Shown here piece by piece: positions 28,323 to 35,233 of a stretch of 36,370 bases of DNA (within the stretch, counting starts at the first letter, position 1; every line of letters begins with the position of its first letter). The notes below the pieces were generated by a model that did not search any database, was not told the DNA's origin, and was given only the letters and a program-made list of their open reading frames with translations. The DNA is from a virus, in the IMG/VR virus record IMGVR_UViG_3300044846_000201, positions 1 to 36,370 of that record, one strand, 5' to 3'. The position numbers and the translations under genes are program-made.

Positions 28323-30421
28323 TGGACGTTCGTTTACCCGATGGCACGATCATCAAAGGCGTACCCGATGGGATGAGCAAGGCCGATCTGACGGCCAAGC
28401 TGCAAGCCAACGGGTACGACATCAGCAAACTCACAACACCGGCAGCGCCAGCCGCGCCGGAACTGCCTGAGTCGCTGCGCCCCCGCACGGCTGCGTCCGA
28501 GGGTATGCCCGGTGCCCGTCAAGAACTGAGCACCGGTCAGCGTGTCTATCAGGCAGCGCGTCCCTTTGTCGCCCCGCTTCTCGAAGCTGGTGGTGCAATT
28601 GGTGGCGGTCTGCTGGGCACACCAATGGGTCCGGCTGGCATCGTGGGCGGTGCTGGTCTGGGCTACGGTATTGCCAAAGAAGGTTTGGAACTGGCCGATG
28701 TGGCGATGGGCATGAAAGCCCCTCGTCAGGGTGCTGCCCAAGTCGTTGAACCCGTGCGCAACGTGCTTGAGGGTGCAACCTTTGAAGCTGGTGGCCGTGT
28801 GGCTGGCCCGCTGATCGCCAAGGGTGTGGGCAAGCTGGCAGACCTGCGCCAGATTCCCAAGAACAAAGCTGCTGACATCGCCCGCAACGCCCTCGGCCCA
28901 GACTTGCCCGAAGTGCTCAACGCTCTCAAGGCAGGGCAAGGTAAAGGCATGAGCGCAGCGCAGGCAGCAGCCGACATCAACAGCCCCACGTTCCAAGCCC
29001 TGATCGACCGAGCCACGGCCCGCGATCCGCGCTTCCTGTCGGCACTGGAGAAGTCCCAAGGCGATGTGTCGCTCAATGCCCTGTCCAAGCTGGCCGGTGG
29101 CAAAACAGCCGCCGATGTCCGGGCAACCACAGAAGGTGCAAAGAAGGCTGTCAGTTCGATCACAACCCCGATGCGTGAAAGCGCCCTTGATCGTGCCAAC
29201 CTCGGCAAAGAAGTCGCCCGTCTGGAAGGTCTGTCTGCTGACCTCGGTGAGCAAGCTGCTGCCAAAGTGCAAGAGGTTCGCCGCCTCATGGAACTGGGCG
29301 ACATTGCCAACGCCAGTGCCCGTCTGAACCTGATCAAACGCGATCTGCCCGTTGGCCTGACCAAGTACACCTACTCGGGCGAGTTGGCTGAAAAAGCCTT
29401 TGGTGACTGGGCCAACAAGGCCGCTGAAGCATCCCTTGATCTGGGTCAAGGTGCCCGGTTTGCCGAGCAGGCCGCTGGCGCTCTGCGCTCCGTGGGCATC
29501 AAGCCGCTGGAAGGTGAGCCACTGGTGCGCAGCCTCAAGACCGTGGCAAACAACCCCGAGTTTGCTGGCAACGATGTGTTGCTGGGTTCCCTGCGCAACG
29601 TCAGCGACGACATTGCCAAATGGACCAGCAGTGGTGGCGTCATTGATGCCCGCGCCCTTGACGCCATTCGCAAGAACTCGGTCAACGCCGCGATCCAGCA
29701 GCTTCGCCCGGGCATGGACGCCACCAGCCAGCGCAACCTCGCTGCTGGCGTTCTAAGCCGTGTGAAGCCGGTGATCGACGATGCCATCGAGGCAGCGGGT
29801 GGCGCAGGCTACCGCGACTACCTCAAGCAACACGCGCAGATGTCCCAGAAGATTGCCGAGAAGCAGTTGACCGGCGAAGCCCTGCGTCTGTTCAAGACCG
29901 ACAAGAACGCCTTTGTGCGCCTCGTGCAGAACGAGTCCCCAGAGGCCGTGGAGAAGATTCTCGGCCCGGGCAAGTACAACATCGCAGTCGAGTTGGCCGA
30001 GAACACACTGGCACCGCTGGAGAACGAGGCCGCAAAGGTCATCCGCAACGCCAACATCAAGTCCCAAGTCGAAGGTGGTCAGGTTGCCCTGAAGGAACTG
30101 CTGCTCCAGAACATGAGCAAGTTCCGTCTGCCGTCCTACCTGAGTGCCGTGGCCGCGACAACCAACAAGGCGCTGAACATCTTGGAAACCAAGATCGGCA
30201 CCAAGACAATGGCGACCCTGACCGAAGCCCTGAAGACACCCGAGGGTGCTGCTCAGTTGCTGGAGTCACTGCCCGCTGCCGAGCGCAACCGTGTTTTGCA
30301 AATCATGGCTGATCCGGCAAAATGGGGTGCTCCGACTCGTGCGGCTGTCACAGGTACAACCGCTGCCGGTGTCAACATGCTGGCACCAGAGCGATTCGTT
30401 GAAAACGAGTTTGTACGTTAA
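28322..30421 (+). CDS. Large DNA ejection / internal virion protein, P22 gp16-type position
   Basis: 699 residues. MDVRLPDGTIIKGVPDGMSKADLTAKLQANGYD is a short N-terminal module common to internal virion proteins. A glycine-rich hydrophobic segment follows at ~80-125 (LLEAGGAIGGGLLGTPMGPAGIVGGAGLGYG), able to insert in membrane. The remaining ~550 residues are largely helical. I see no convincing lytic transglycosylase motif. Likely forms the trans-envelope conduit with the previous two proteins. A promoter candidate overlaps its end. Confidence 0.78.
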   Translation: MDVRLPDGTIIKGVPDGMSKADLTAKLQANGYDISKLTTPAAPAAPELPESLRPRTAASEGMPGARQELSTGQRVYQAARPFVAPLLEAGGAIGGGLLGTPMGPAGIVGGAGLGYGIAKEGLELADVAMGMKAPRQGAAQVVEPVRNVLEGATFEAGGRVAGPLIAKGVGKLADLRQIPKNKAADIARNALGPDLPEVLNALKAGQGKGMSAAQAAADINSPTFQALIDRATARDPRFLSALEKSQGDVSLNALSKLAGGKTAADVRATTEGAKKAVSSITTPMRESALDRANLGKEVARLEGLSADLGEQAAAKVQEVRRLMELGDIANASARLNLIKRDLPVGLTKYTYSGELAEKAFGDWANKAAEASLDLGQGARFAEQAAGALRSVGIKPLEGEPLVRSLKTVANNPEFAGNDVLLGSLRNVSDDIAKWTSSGGVIDARALDAIRKNSVNAAIQQLRPGMDATSQRNLAAGVLSRVKPVIDDAIEAAGGAGYRDYLKQHAQMSQKIAEKQLTGEALRLFKTDKNAFVRLVQNESPEAVEKILGPGKYNIAVELAENTLAPLENEAAKVIRNANIKSQVEGGQVALKELLLQNMSKFRLPSYLSAVAATTNKALNILETKIGTKTMATLTEALKTPEGAAQLLESLPAAERNRVLQIMADPAKWGAPTRAAVTGTTAAGVNMLAPERFVENEFVR

Positions 30422-30438
30422 CCGAAAATAGTTAAAAT
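30411..30438 (+). promoter_or_regulatory. Candidate promoter for the lysis cassette
   Basis: TTGTAC (30411-30416), 16-base spacer, TAAAAT (30433-30438), overlapping the end of the gp16-like gene and about 30 bases before the first lysis gene. AT-rich compared with its surroundings. Motif-only call. Confidence 0.4.
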
Positions 30439-30469
30439 ACAGGCACCCTTCATCATGGAAGCAGTAGAC

Positions 30470-30697
30470 ATGGCTGAGATTGACCCAGTGAAATATGGAG
30501 TTTTGTGGGAGCGCGTTCAAAATTACGAGCGCCGTTTCGACGAGATGAGTGCCAAGATCGACAAGATGGAAAGCCATGTCGAACATCTTGTGGCCCTTGC
30601 CAACCAAGGGCGCGGTGGCTTTTGGGCCGGAATGGCATTTGTTTCATTTATCTCCAGCGCCATCGGCTTCGGCCTCAGTTGGATCAAAGGTCACTGA
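30470..30697 (+). CDS. XhlA-like lysis protein (coiled coil plus one membrane segment)
   Basis: 75 residues from the ATG at 30470, which has GGAAG upstream; an ATG at 30455 lacks a site. Residues ~10-45 form a coiled coil (VLWERVQNYERRFDEMSAKIDKMESHVEHLV); residues ~50-70 a single membrane helix (GFWAGMAFVSFISSAIGFGLSWI). This layout matches XhlA-like holin-associated proteins. It precedes the endolysin and a second membrane protein. Confidence 0.72.
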   Translation: MAEIDPVKYGVLWERVQNYERRFDEMSAKIDKMESHVEHLVALANQGRGGFWAGMAFVSFISSAIGFGLSWIKGH

Positions 30698-30698
30698 G

Positions 30699-31097
30699 AT
30701 GTACAGCCTTGGTGTCCGATCCAAAGCGCGACTCAAGGGTGTTCACCCCGATCTGGTCAAGGTGGTCGAGAAGGCCATTCAACTGACCACCGTGGACTTC
30801 ACTGTGATTGAAGGTGTCCGCGATGCTGTTCGCCAAAAAAAGCTGGTCGAGTCAGGGGCCAGTTGGACCATGAATTCGCGGCACATCCCCGGTGCTGACG
30901 GGTTTGCCAAAGCGGTTGATTTGGGTGCTTGGGTGGACGATCAGGTTGACTGGTCATGGCCGCTGTATCACAAAATCAACGACGCAATGCAAGAGGCGTC
31001 CAAACTGGTCGGTGTACCAATCGAATGGGGCGGCAACTGGCAGACGCCTCAAACAGACGGCCCACACTTTCAACTGCCCCGCAAGGAGTACCCGTAA
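30699..31097 (+). CDS. Endolysin, M15-family L-alanyl-D-glutamate peptidase type
   Basis: 132 residues, the usual size of T5-type endolysins. Zinc ligands visible: H62 and D74 in SRHIPGADGFAKAVDL (SxHxxGxAxD pattern, with two extra residues) and H123 in DGPHFQLP. It should cut the peptide stem of Gram-negative peptidoglycan. No signal peptide, so release depends on the holin. The start at 30699 follows the upstream stop; its stop overlaps the holin start (TAATG). Confidence 0.9.
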   Translation: MYSLGVRSKARLKGVHPDLVKVVEKAIQLTTVDFTVIEGVRDAVRQKKLVESGASWTMNSRHIPGADGFAKAVDLGAWVDDQVDWSWPLYHKINDAMQEASKLVGVPIEWGGNWQTPQTDGPHFQLPRKEYP

Positions 31098-31465
31098 TGG
31101 ACCCGCTAACCATACTCGCAGCCCTTGGCCCGCTGGCCGTTGACTTAGGGAAATCCTTGATTGGTCGGTTCATTCAAACCGACAACTACAAGCCGGTCAA
31201 CGTGGACGAGTACGTCAAGATGCGCGAACTCGATCTGAACATGTTCAAAGCGATGAACGATGCAGGGGGTACCAACCCCTCATACCCGTGGGTTGAGGCT
31301 GCTGTGCGCTTGATGCGCCCTGCTGTCGGGGTCATTGTGCTGGGCACTTGGGCCTACCTCAAGATCAACAGCATCGACAGCGAGTCCGTGGACAACTTTG
31401 CAGGTGCCGTCGGGTTCTATCTGTTCGGTGACCGCACCCTGTTCTACGCCCGCAAGACCAAATAA
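31097..31465 (+). CDS. Holin-like membrane protein
   Basis: 122 residues. A short N-terminal hydrophobic segment (PLTILAALGPLAVDLG), a charged helical middle with VDEYVKMRELDLNMFKAMND, then two hydrophobic segments (VRLMRPAVGVIVLGTWAYL and NFAGAVGFYLFGDRTLFYA). The WxxxxxRxxRP and GFYLFGDR-type pattern recurs in phage holins next to M15 endolysins. Last gene of the rightward late operon; it overlaps the converging leftward gene by 22 bases. No Rz/Rz1 pair was found. Confidence 0.75.
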   Translation: MDPLTILAALGPLAVDLGKSLIGRFIQTDNYKPVNVDEYVKMRELDLNMFKAMNDAGGTNPSYPWVEAAVRLMRPAVGVIVLGTWAYLKINSIDSESVDNFAGAVGFYLFGDRTLFYARKTK

Positions 31466-31653
31466 GCCAGCACCGGCCACACGGTCAAACCAATCAAGGC
31501 CATCAGCATCCAGTACGCAAGCCGTTTGAGTTGTTCACGCCAGATACTTGGCGGCAGCAGGTCAGCGGACTTCATGCGCTGCCCAATTCTCGCCACCCGA
31601 ACTGGGCAATCGCGTCCTTGGTTGCAGTTCCCGTATTCATCACAGCAGTTCAT
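31444..31653 (-). CDS. Cys-rich single-pass membrane protein
   Basis: 69 residues. The N-terminus MNCCDEYGNCNQGRDCPVR has five Cys in 16 residues and could bind zinc or form disulphides. A single membrane helix follows near the C-terminus (YWMLMALIGLTVWPVLAYLVL). The start overlaps the upstream stop (ATGA). Last gene of the leftward early operon, converging on the holin gene. Function unknown. Confidence 0.7.
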   Translation of the reverse strand: MNCCDEYGNCNQGRDCPVRVARIGQRMKSADLLPPSIWREQLKRLAYWMLMALIGLTVWPVLAYLVLRA

Positions 31654-32135
31654 GATGTCGCCTCCGGCACTCGGGCCAGTTTGATTGTGTCCTTGTCGTA
31701 TTGAATCTTGAACTTCACCAGCGCCAGCGCCTTCTCGATGTCGCGCACCGTGATCACATCCATCTGAGCATCGTGCAGTTCCATGAGTAAATTCAGAGTC
31801 TGAATCTCTAGCCCTGTGGGTGTGAACCGACCATGCTGTCGGGCGCGTTCGATGATCTTCAGGATTGCGAACCTCCCATCAACGCAGACATCTTTGTATT
31901 CCGCGCCAAAACCCATCTGGTGCAGCGCCTCGGTGACATTCGACATGGAGATCAGAATGTCCATGTCGGCCTTGGTGGCGCGGCCCTGCATCAGTGACAC
32001 CATCGACTCACTGTTTTTGATCTTGAGGTCCAACAGAAAGTTCTCGTGTTGGGTCACTGGGGTCATGGACTCAATGACGTACCCGAGGGGGTTCATCAAC
32101 ACGGGCTTTGGTCTGTACTTGCTGCGTTTTCTCAT
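31650..32135 (-). CDS. Conserved phage protein of unknown function, 161 residues
   Basis: Start at 32135 (MRKRSKYRPKPVLMNPLGYV) with AAAGGA upstream and ATGA overlap. Basic N-terminus, then a helical domain: NFLLDLKIKNSESMVSLMQGRATKADMDILISMSNVTEALHQMGFGAEYK. The RKRSKYRPK... plus TEAL...GFG pattern resembles small phage early proteins of proteobacteria without assigned function. Possibly nucleic-acid binding because of the basic start. Confidence 0.68.
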   Translation of the reverse strand: MRKRSKYRPKPVLMNPLGYVIESMTPVTQHENFLLDLKIKNSESMVSLMQGRATKADMDILISMSNVTEALHQMGFGAEYKDVCVDGRFAILKIIERARQHGRFTPTGLEIQTLNLLMELHDAQMDVITVRDIEKALALVKFKIQYDKDTIKLARVPEATS

Positions 32136-32470
32136 GCTGCCATCCTTTGAATCATCTGAAGCTGCTTGCGCTTGGCGCGATACCGGGCGCAAATTTCCTT
32201 ACCTGTGAGTCGTTTGGGTTTGGGTGCATTGGGTGCTGTCCCCATCGCATAAACACGAAGGGTGCGACCACCTCGGACATCCTCACTCCAGTCGCAGATG
32301 TGAATCACCTTTAACTTGTGAAGCGCGTTGCAATACTTCAACACCGTCTGGTATTGGAGGCCGCACATCTCAGTCAACTCGTACAAGGTGTGACAGCCGT
32401 CTTGGATACCGCGCAGCAGGTGTGCCGCAGCCAAAGCGTTTACCCGTGTCGATGGTTTGCGTCTTACCAC
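32132..32470 (-). CDS. Winged-helix DNA-binding protein
   Basis: 112 residues from a GTG at 32470, preceded by GGAGG and coupled to the stop of the 35-residue gene; the longer ATG start at 32566 would make the two genes overlap by 103 bases and is not favoured. HTH: AAHLLRGIQDGCHTLYELTEMCGLQYQTVLKYCNALHKLKVIHI, followed by a wing (SEDVRGGRTLRVYAMG). The C-terminus is very basic (RLTGKEICARYRAKRKQL). Likely an early regulator. Confidence 0.7.
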   Translation of the reverse strand: MVRRKPSTRVNALAAAHLLRGIQDGCHTLYELTEMCGLQYQTVLKYCNALHKLKVIHICDWSEDVRGGRTLRVYAMGTAPNAPKPKRLTGKEICARYRAKRKQLQMIQRMAA

Positions 32471-32571
32471 GGTGCCTCCGGCAACTGGCTGCGCTGCTGG
32501 CGCTGGTACTCGGATTCCTGCTGCGGAGTCCACGGCACAGGGCCACCGGGAGGAGGGAAGGGCCATGTCAT
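32464..32571 (-). CDS. 35-residue Pro/Gln-rich microprotein
   Basis: The ATG at 32571 has GGAG five bases upstream and overlaps the previous stop (ATGA). Begins MTWPFPPPGGPVPWTPQQES and ends RSQLPEAPW. This Pro-rich/QQR composition recurs in tiny phage early genes. It shares most of its span with the 5' extension of the next gene in another frame, which is why it is easily missed. Confidence 0.62.
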   Translation of the reverse strand: MTWPFPPPGGPVPWTPQQESEYQRQQRSQLPEAPW

Positions 32572-32777
32572 GATTGCTCCTCAGTGGCCTTGTGCAAATA
32601 GGCCGTCAGGCGCTTGATCTGCGCCTCACGGTACTTGCACATGGAGTCAGCGTATTCACGCGCTGTCTGGGCCTCCAGCAGCCTGCGCTTGCTGTCTTCC
32701 AACTCGCGCAGTGCCAGTGCTTCGGCGCTTGGTGTGGTGTATGCGTTCTTCACCCAGTTGACAAGTTCGTTGATCAT
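32568..32777 (-). CDS. Small helical phage protein, 69 residues
   Basis: AAAGGAG precedes the ATG at 32777. MINELVNWVKNAYTTPSAEALALRELEDSKRRLLEAQTA is a recurrent phage early-gene pattern: a short amphipathic helix then a coiled coil. Function unknown. First gene of the promoter-linked subunit of small genes (32777 down to 31444). Confidence 0.7.
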   Translation of the reverse strand: MINELVNWVKNAYTTPSAEALALRELEDSKRRLLEAQTAREYADSMCKYREAQIKRLTAYLHKATEEQS

Positions 32778-32809
32778 TACAGTTACTCCTTTGGTTGATG
32801 TGACACAAG

Positions 32810-32838
32810 TGTATCACACTTTCAATAGAGGCCGTCAA
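32810..32838 (-). promoter_or_regulatory. Candidate leftward promoter for the small-gene subunit
   Basis: Read leftward: TTGACG (32838-32833), 17-base spacer, GATACA (32815-32810) with an extended-10 TGT. It overlaps an imperfect palindrome GTGACACAAGTGTATCAC (32800-32817). The AGTGTGATACACTTG stretch resembles the one at the start of the replication operon (3960 region). Confidence 0.5.
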
Positions 32839-33253
32839 GCACTGGCGGCTGATAATTTGGACCCTTTGTGATCTTGCCGTTGGCGTCACGAATTGGCTGG
32901 CCGTTGTGGTCGAACTTGGACCAGTTGCTGGTGTTCACACGATCACACGCATCGGCAGCTTTCATGCCTGCGCAGTAGGCTGCACCGATGCCGGTGACCA
33001 CCTGATCGGCGATGCTGTCAAGGAACTCTTTGCGGTCATTGATGGTGGCTTTGATTTCACCAAGTTTCAACAACTTAGACAACACATAGATGTTTGTGCG
33101 CACCTCTTGCCACACTTCCTCATCGTCGGTAACGATGGATTGCATCATCTCCTCGATCTCCTCGAAGTGGCACCCAAGCTGCACGTTGAAGTCGGCAGCG
33201 GTGGGTTCAGGGCGGGCACGTTTGTGCCAGAGTTCAATTGCTTCAGTGCTCAT
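32822..33253 (-). CDS. MazG-like nucleotide pyrophosphohydrolase
   Basis: 143 residues; start at 33253 because AAGGAG is seven bases upstream. All-alpha NTP pyrophosphatase pattern: DFNVQLGCHFEEIEEMMQSI (ExxE), then KEFLDSIADQVVTGIGAAYCAGM and DRVNTSNWSKFDHNGQPIRDANGKITKGPNYQPP, the ending of phage MazG-like proteins. It would hydrolyse NTPs or dNTPs, or the alarmone-related pool. It follows the helicase by two bases. Confidence 0.82.
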   Translation of the reverse strand: MSTEAIELWHKRARPEPTAADFNVQLGCHFEEIEEMMQSIVTDDEEVWQEVRTNIYVLSKLLKLGEIKATINDRKEFLDSIADQVVTGIGAAYCAGMKAADACDRVNTSNWSKFDHNGQPIRDANGKITKGPNYQPPVLDGLY

Positions 33254-33255
33254 GT

Positions 33256-34662
33256 TCATACTCCTTTGGATTGACGGTATTGTTTGACTGCGTTACGCAG
33301 CCCTGCTTGGGTTGTGGCCTTCTCATCGAGTGCCAATGCTTGTGCTTGGTCCAGTGTGTCTTGCATCAGGATGCGGTGGCACATCACTGGTGCCCCTTGG
33401 CCCTGACGGCGCACACGGGCGTTGAACTGCTCGTACAGGTCCAGCGACCAGTTGAGGCCATACCACACGAGGATGTGGCCGTTCTTCTGGAGGCCGTCGA
33501 TGCCGTGACCCATGCTGGCAGGGTGGCCGATCATGAGTTGGCAGTCGCCCGTCTTCCAGCGGTGCATGGCGTTGGTCAGCGATGCCTCGGTCTTGCACTC
33601 GGTCAGGTTGATGGGCCGCAGGTCTTTGAACCGGGTCATGATGCGCTCGGCGTCAGACCGGTACGCATAGGCGCACAGGATGGGTGAGCCTTGGGCCTCG
33701 TCGATGATGTCCTCAAGGGCGTCCAGCTTCATGTCATGCACCGGCTCCCACAGGGGCATCCCGGCGATGGGGTACATGGCCCCGTTGGAGAACTGCAAGC
33801 ACTTGTTGGTCAGAGCAGCTTGGTTGAACGCCTCGACCTCTTTGCCGCTGTCCAGCACCATGAAGAACTCTTTCTCCAGCCTGTCGTACTTGGCCCGCAA
33901 CTCGTCAGGCATCTCGATCTCGATGTTGTTGACGATCAGGTCAGGCAGCGGGTTGTAGTCCTCGGCTGACATCTCCAGCGTGATGTCACCGATCAGCTTT
34001 TTGATGGTGTCCTCGGTGTCCTCGTAGGGCACCTCTTTGTAGGGTCCGGCCTTCTTGTAGAACCGGGTGCGGAACGCTGTCTTGCTGGTGCCCAGACGTT
34101 CACCCTTGTCCACCACGAGAAACTGACCGTGCAGGTCTTTGTAGCCGTTGCTGGCAGGGGTGCCCGTGAGGCCCGTGGTCCACTCGAACTGGTCCGCGAT
34201 CTTGCGAAACGCTTTGACCCGGTTCGTGGCGCTGTTCTTCATCTTGCTGATCTCGTCCCACACGATGCCGTTGAACGGCATGGGGCGACCCTTCTTGACA
34301 AAGTAGGTCTGGAGAGTCTCGGCCAGCCAGCCAAGGTTCTCGTAGTTGATCATGTACACGTCAGCAGGGCGCAGGAGAGCGCGGGTGCGCTGGTCCTTTG
34401 TGCCCGCCACCATGCTGAACTTGAGGTGCTTGGTGTGCTCCCACTTCGCAGCCTCTTGCCTCCACACCAGCCGGATTACTCGGATGGGAGCCACGATGAT
34501 CACACCGCGCAGGAAGCTGGTGCGGATCAGGTGGGCCAGCGTGGTCAGTGTGATCACGGTCTTACCCAGTCCCATGTCCAGCCACAGCATCGAGTTGGGA
34601 TGTGTGGACTGGAAATTGACCGCCTTTTTCTGGTAGTCGTGGAGCAGGTCAGGTGTCAGCAT
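33256..34662 (-). CDS. SNF2-type superfamily 2 helicase
   Basis: 468 residues. Motif I LDMGLGKT (28-35), motif II VWDEISK (DE at 136-137), motif III GLTGTPASNG (165-174), and a C-terminal RecA lobe with motif VI-like EQFNARVRRQGQ. YQKKAVNF near residue 10 is the Q-motif-like start. Such compact SNF2 proteins are common beside VRR-NUC nucleases in phage replication operons; they may remodel forks or translocate on dsDNA. Start overlaps the upstream stop. Confidence 0.92.
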   Translation of the reverse strand: MLTPDLLHDYQKKAVNFQSTHPNSMLWLDMGLGKTVITLTTLAHLIRTSFLRGVIIVAPIRVIRLVWRQEAAKWEHTKHLKFSMVAGTKDQRTRALLRPADVYMINYENLGWLAETLQTYFVKKGRPMPFNGIVWDEISKMKNSATNRVKAFRKIADQFEWTTGLTGTPASNGYKDLHGQFLVVDKGERLGTSKTAFRTRFYKKAGPYKEVPYEDTEDTIKKLIGDITLEMSAEDYNPLPDLIVNNIEIEMPDELRAKYDRLEKEFFMVLDSGKEVEAFNQAALTNKCLQFSNGAMYPIAGMPLWEPVHDMKLDALEDIIDEAQGSPILCAYAYRSDAERIMTRFKDLRPINLTECKTEASLTNAMHRWKTGDCQLMIGHPASMGHGIDGLQKNGHILVWYGLNWSLDLYEQFNARVRRQGQGAPVMCHRILMQDTLDQAQALALDEKATTQAGLRNAVKQYRQSKGV

Positions 34663-34940
34663 CCCATCACCATCACGTCAACCATCAATTTACCCTCGGC
34701 CACGTTGTCAATGACGAACACGTTGACCATCTGTTGCCGGAGCCTGTCGTGCTCCCGGTACTGCGCTGGCGTGGGCACTTGACCCTCGCGCTTGAACTCG
34801 CAGAACCACATGCGCCCATCGGGTCCGATGAACAGACGATCAGGCACAGCGGCACGGGCAGGGCTGGTGAACTTGTACGCCAGCACACCCTTGGATTTGG
34901 CGTAGTCGCAGACCTTTTTCTCAATGTCTTTCTCAAGCAT
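34656..34940 (-). CDS. VRR-NUC domain nuclease
   Basis: 94 residues. Motif order AVPDRLFIGPDGRMWFCEFKREGQVPTPAQ gives the PD...E-x-K core and downstream Gln of VRR-NUC nucleases. The N-terminal helix EKDIEKKVCDYAKSKG is standard. ATG at 34940 overlaps the upstream stop (TGATG), favouring it over GTG at 34943. It probably resolves branched DNA with the adjacent helicase. Confidence 0.9.
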   Translation of the reverse strand: MLEKDIEKKVCDYAKSKGVLAYKFTSPARAAVPDRLFIGPDGRMWFCEFKREGQVPTPAQYREHDRLRQQMVNVFVIDNVAEGKLMVDVMVMGC

Positions 34941-35233
34941 CACCGTACCCCACGATCATCAAGCCACAACATGAACAGCAGACAGCACCCAGCATGAGCC
35001 AGATGATGCAGGCCACTCTCGGGGTCTTTGGTTTCACCGCTTCGCCAAGCGTGAACGTGGCGCATCAGCGCATCGTAGTAACGCTCTGGGCCACGATCAA
35101 CGTGCTGCCAGTTGTTCTCTTTGTACTTGGCAGCGCCAAACTCCAGCACCGCGATGATCTGCTGCACAGTGCCCGATGGAAGCAGACTCCAGCGATGCTT
35201 TGCGTTATCGAATTTCATGCCAATCCCAGACAT
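34940..35233 (-). CDS. dATP/dGTP diphosphohydrolase-like protein (DUF5664 type)
   Basis: 97 residues. KFDNAKHRWSLLPSGTVQQIIAVLEFGAAKYKENNWQHV, RYYDALMRHVHAW and DPESGLHHLAHAGCCLLFML match the dATP/dGTP diphosphohydrolase N-terminal family. GGAG precedes the ATG at 35233. It overlaps the polymerase end by 19 bases. In some phages relatives supply precursors for modified DNA, but no PurZ-like or other base-modifying gene is present, so general dNTP-pool adjustment is the likelier role. Confidence 0.82.
   Translation of the reverse strand: MSGIGMKFDNAKHRWSLLPSGTVQQIIAVLEFGAAKYKENNWQHVDRGPERYYDALMRHVHAWRSGETKDPESGLHHLAHAGCCLLFMLWLDDRGVR

Noticed and set aside
28322-30421. Lytic transglycosylase domain in the gp16-like protein
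   Set aside because: No catalytic Glu with the usual flanking motif could be recognised by eye.
31444-31465. Bidirectional terminator between the converging late and early operons
   Set aside because: The genes overlap by 22 bases and no stem with U-run is visible near the junction.
34940-35233. Evidence for a 2-aminoadenine (Z) genome
   Set aside because: Only a diphosphohydrolase-like protein is present; PurZ and a dATP phosphohydrolase are missing, and the polymerase is family B rather than the DpoZ type.
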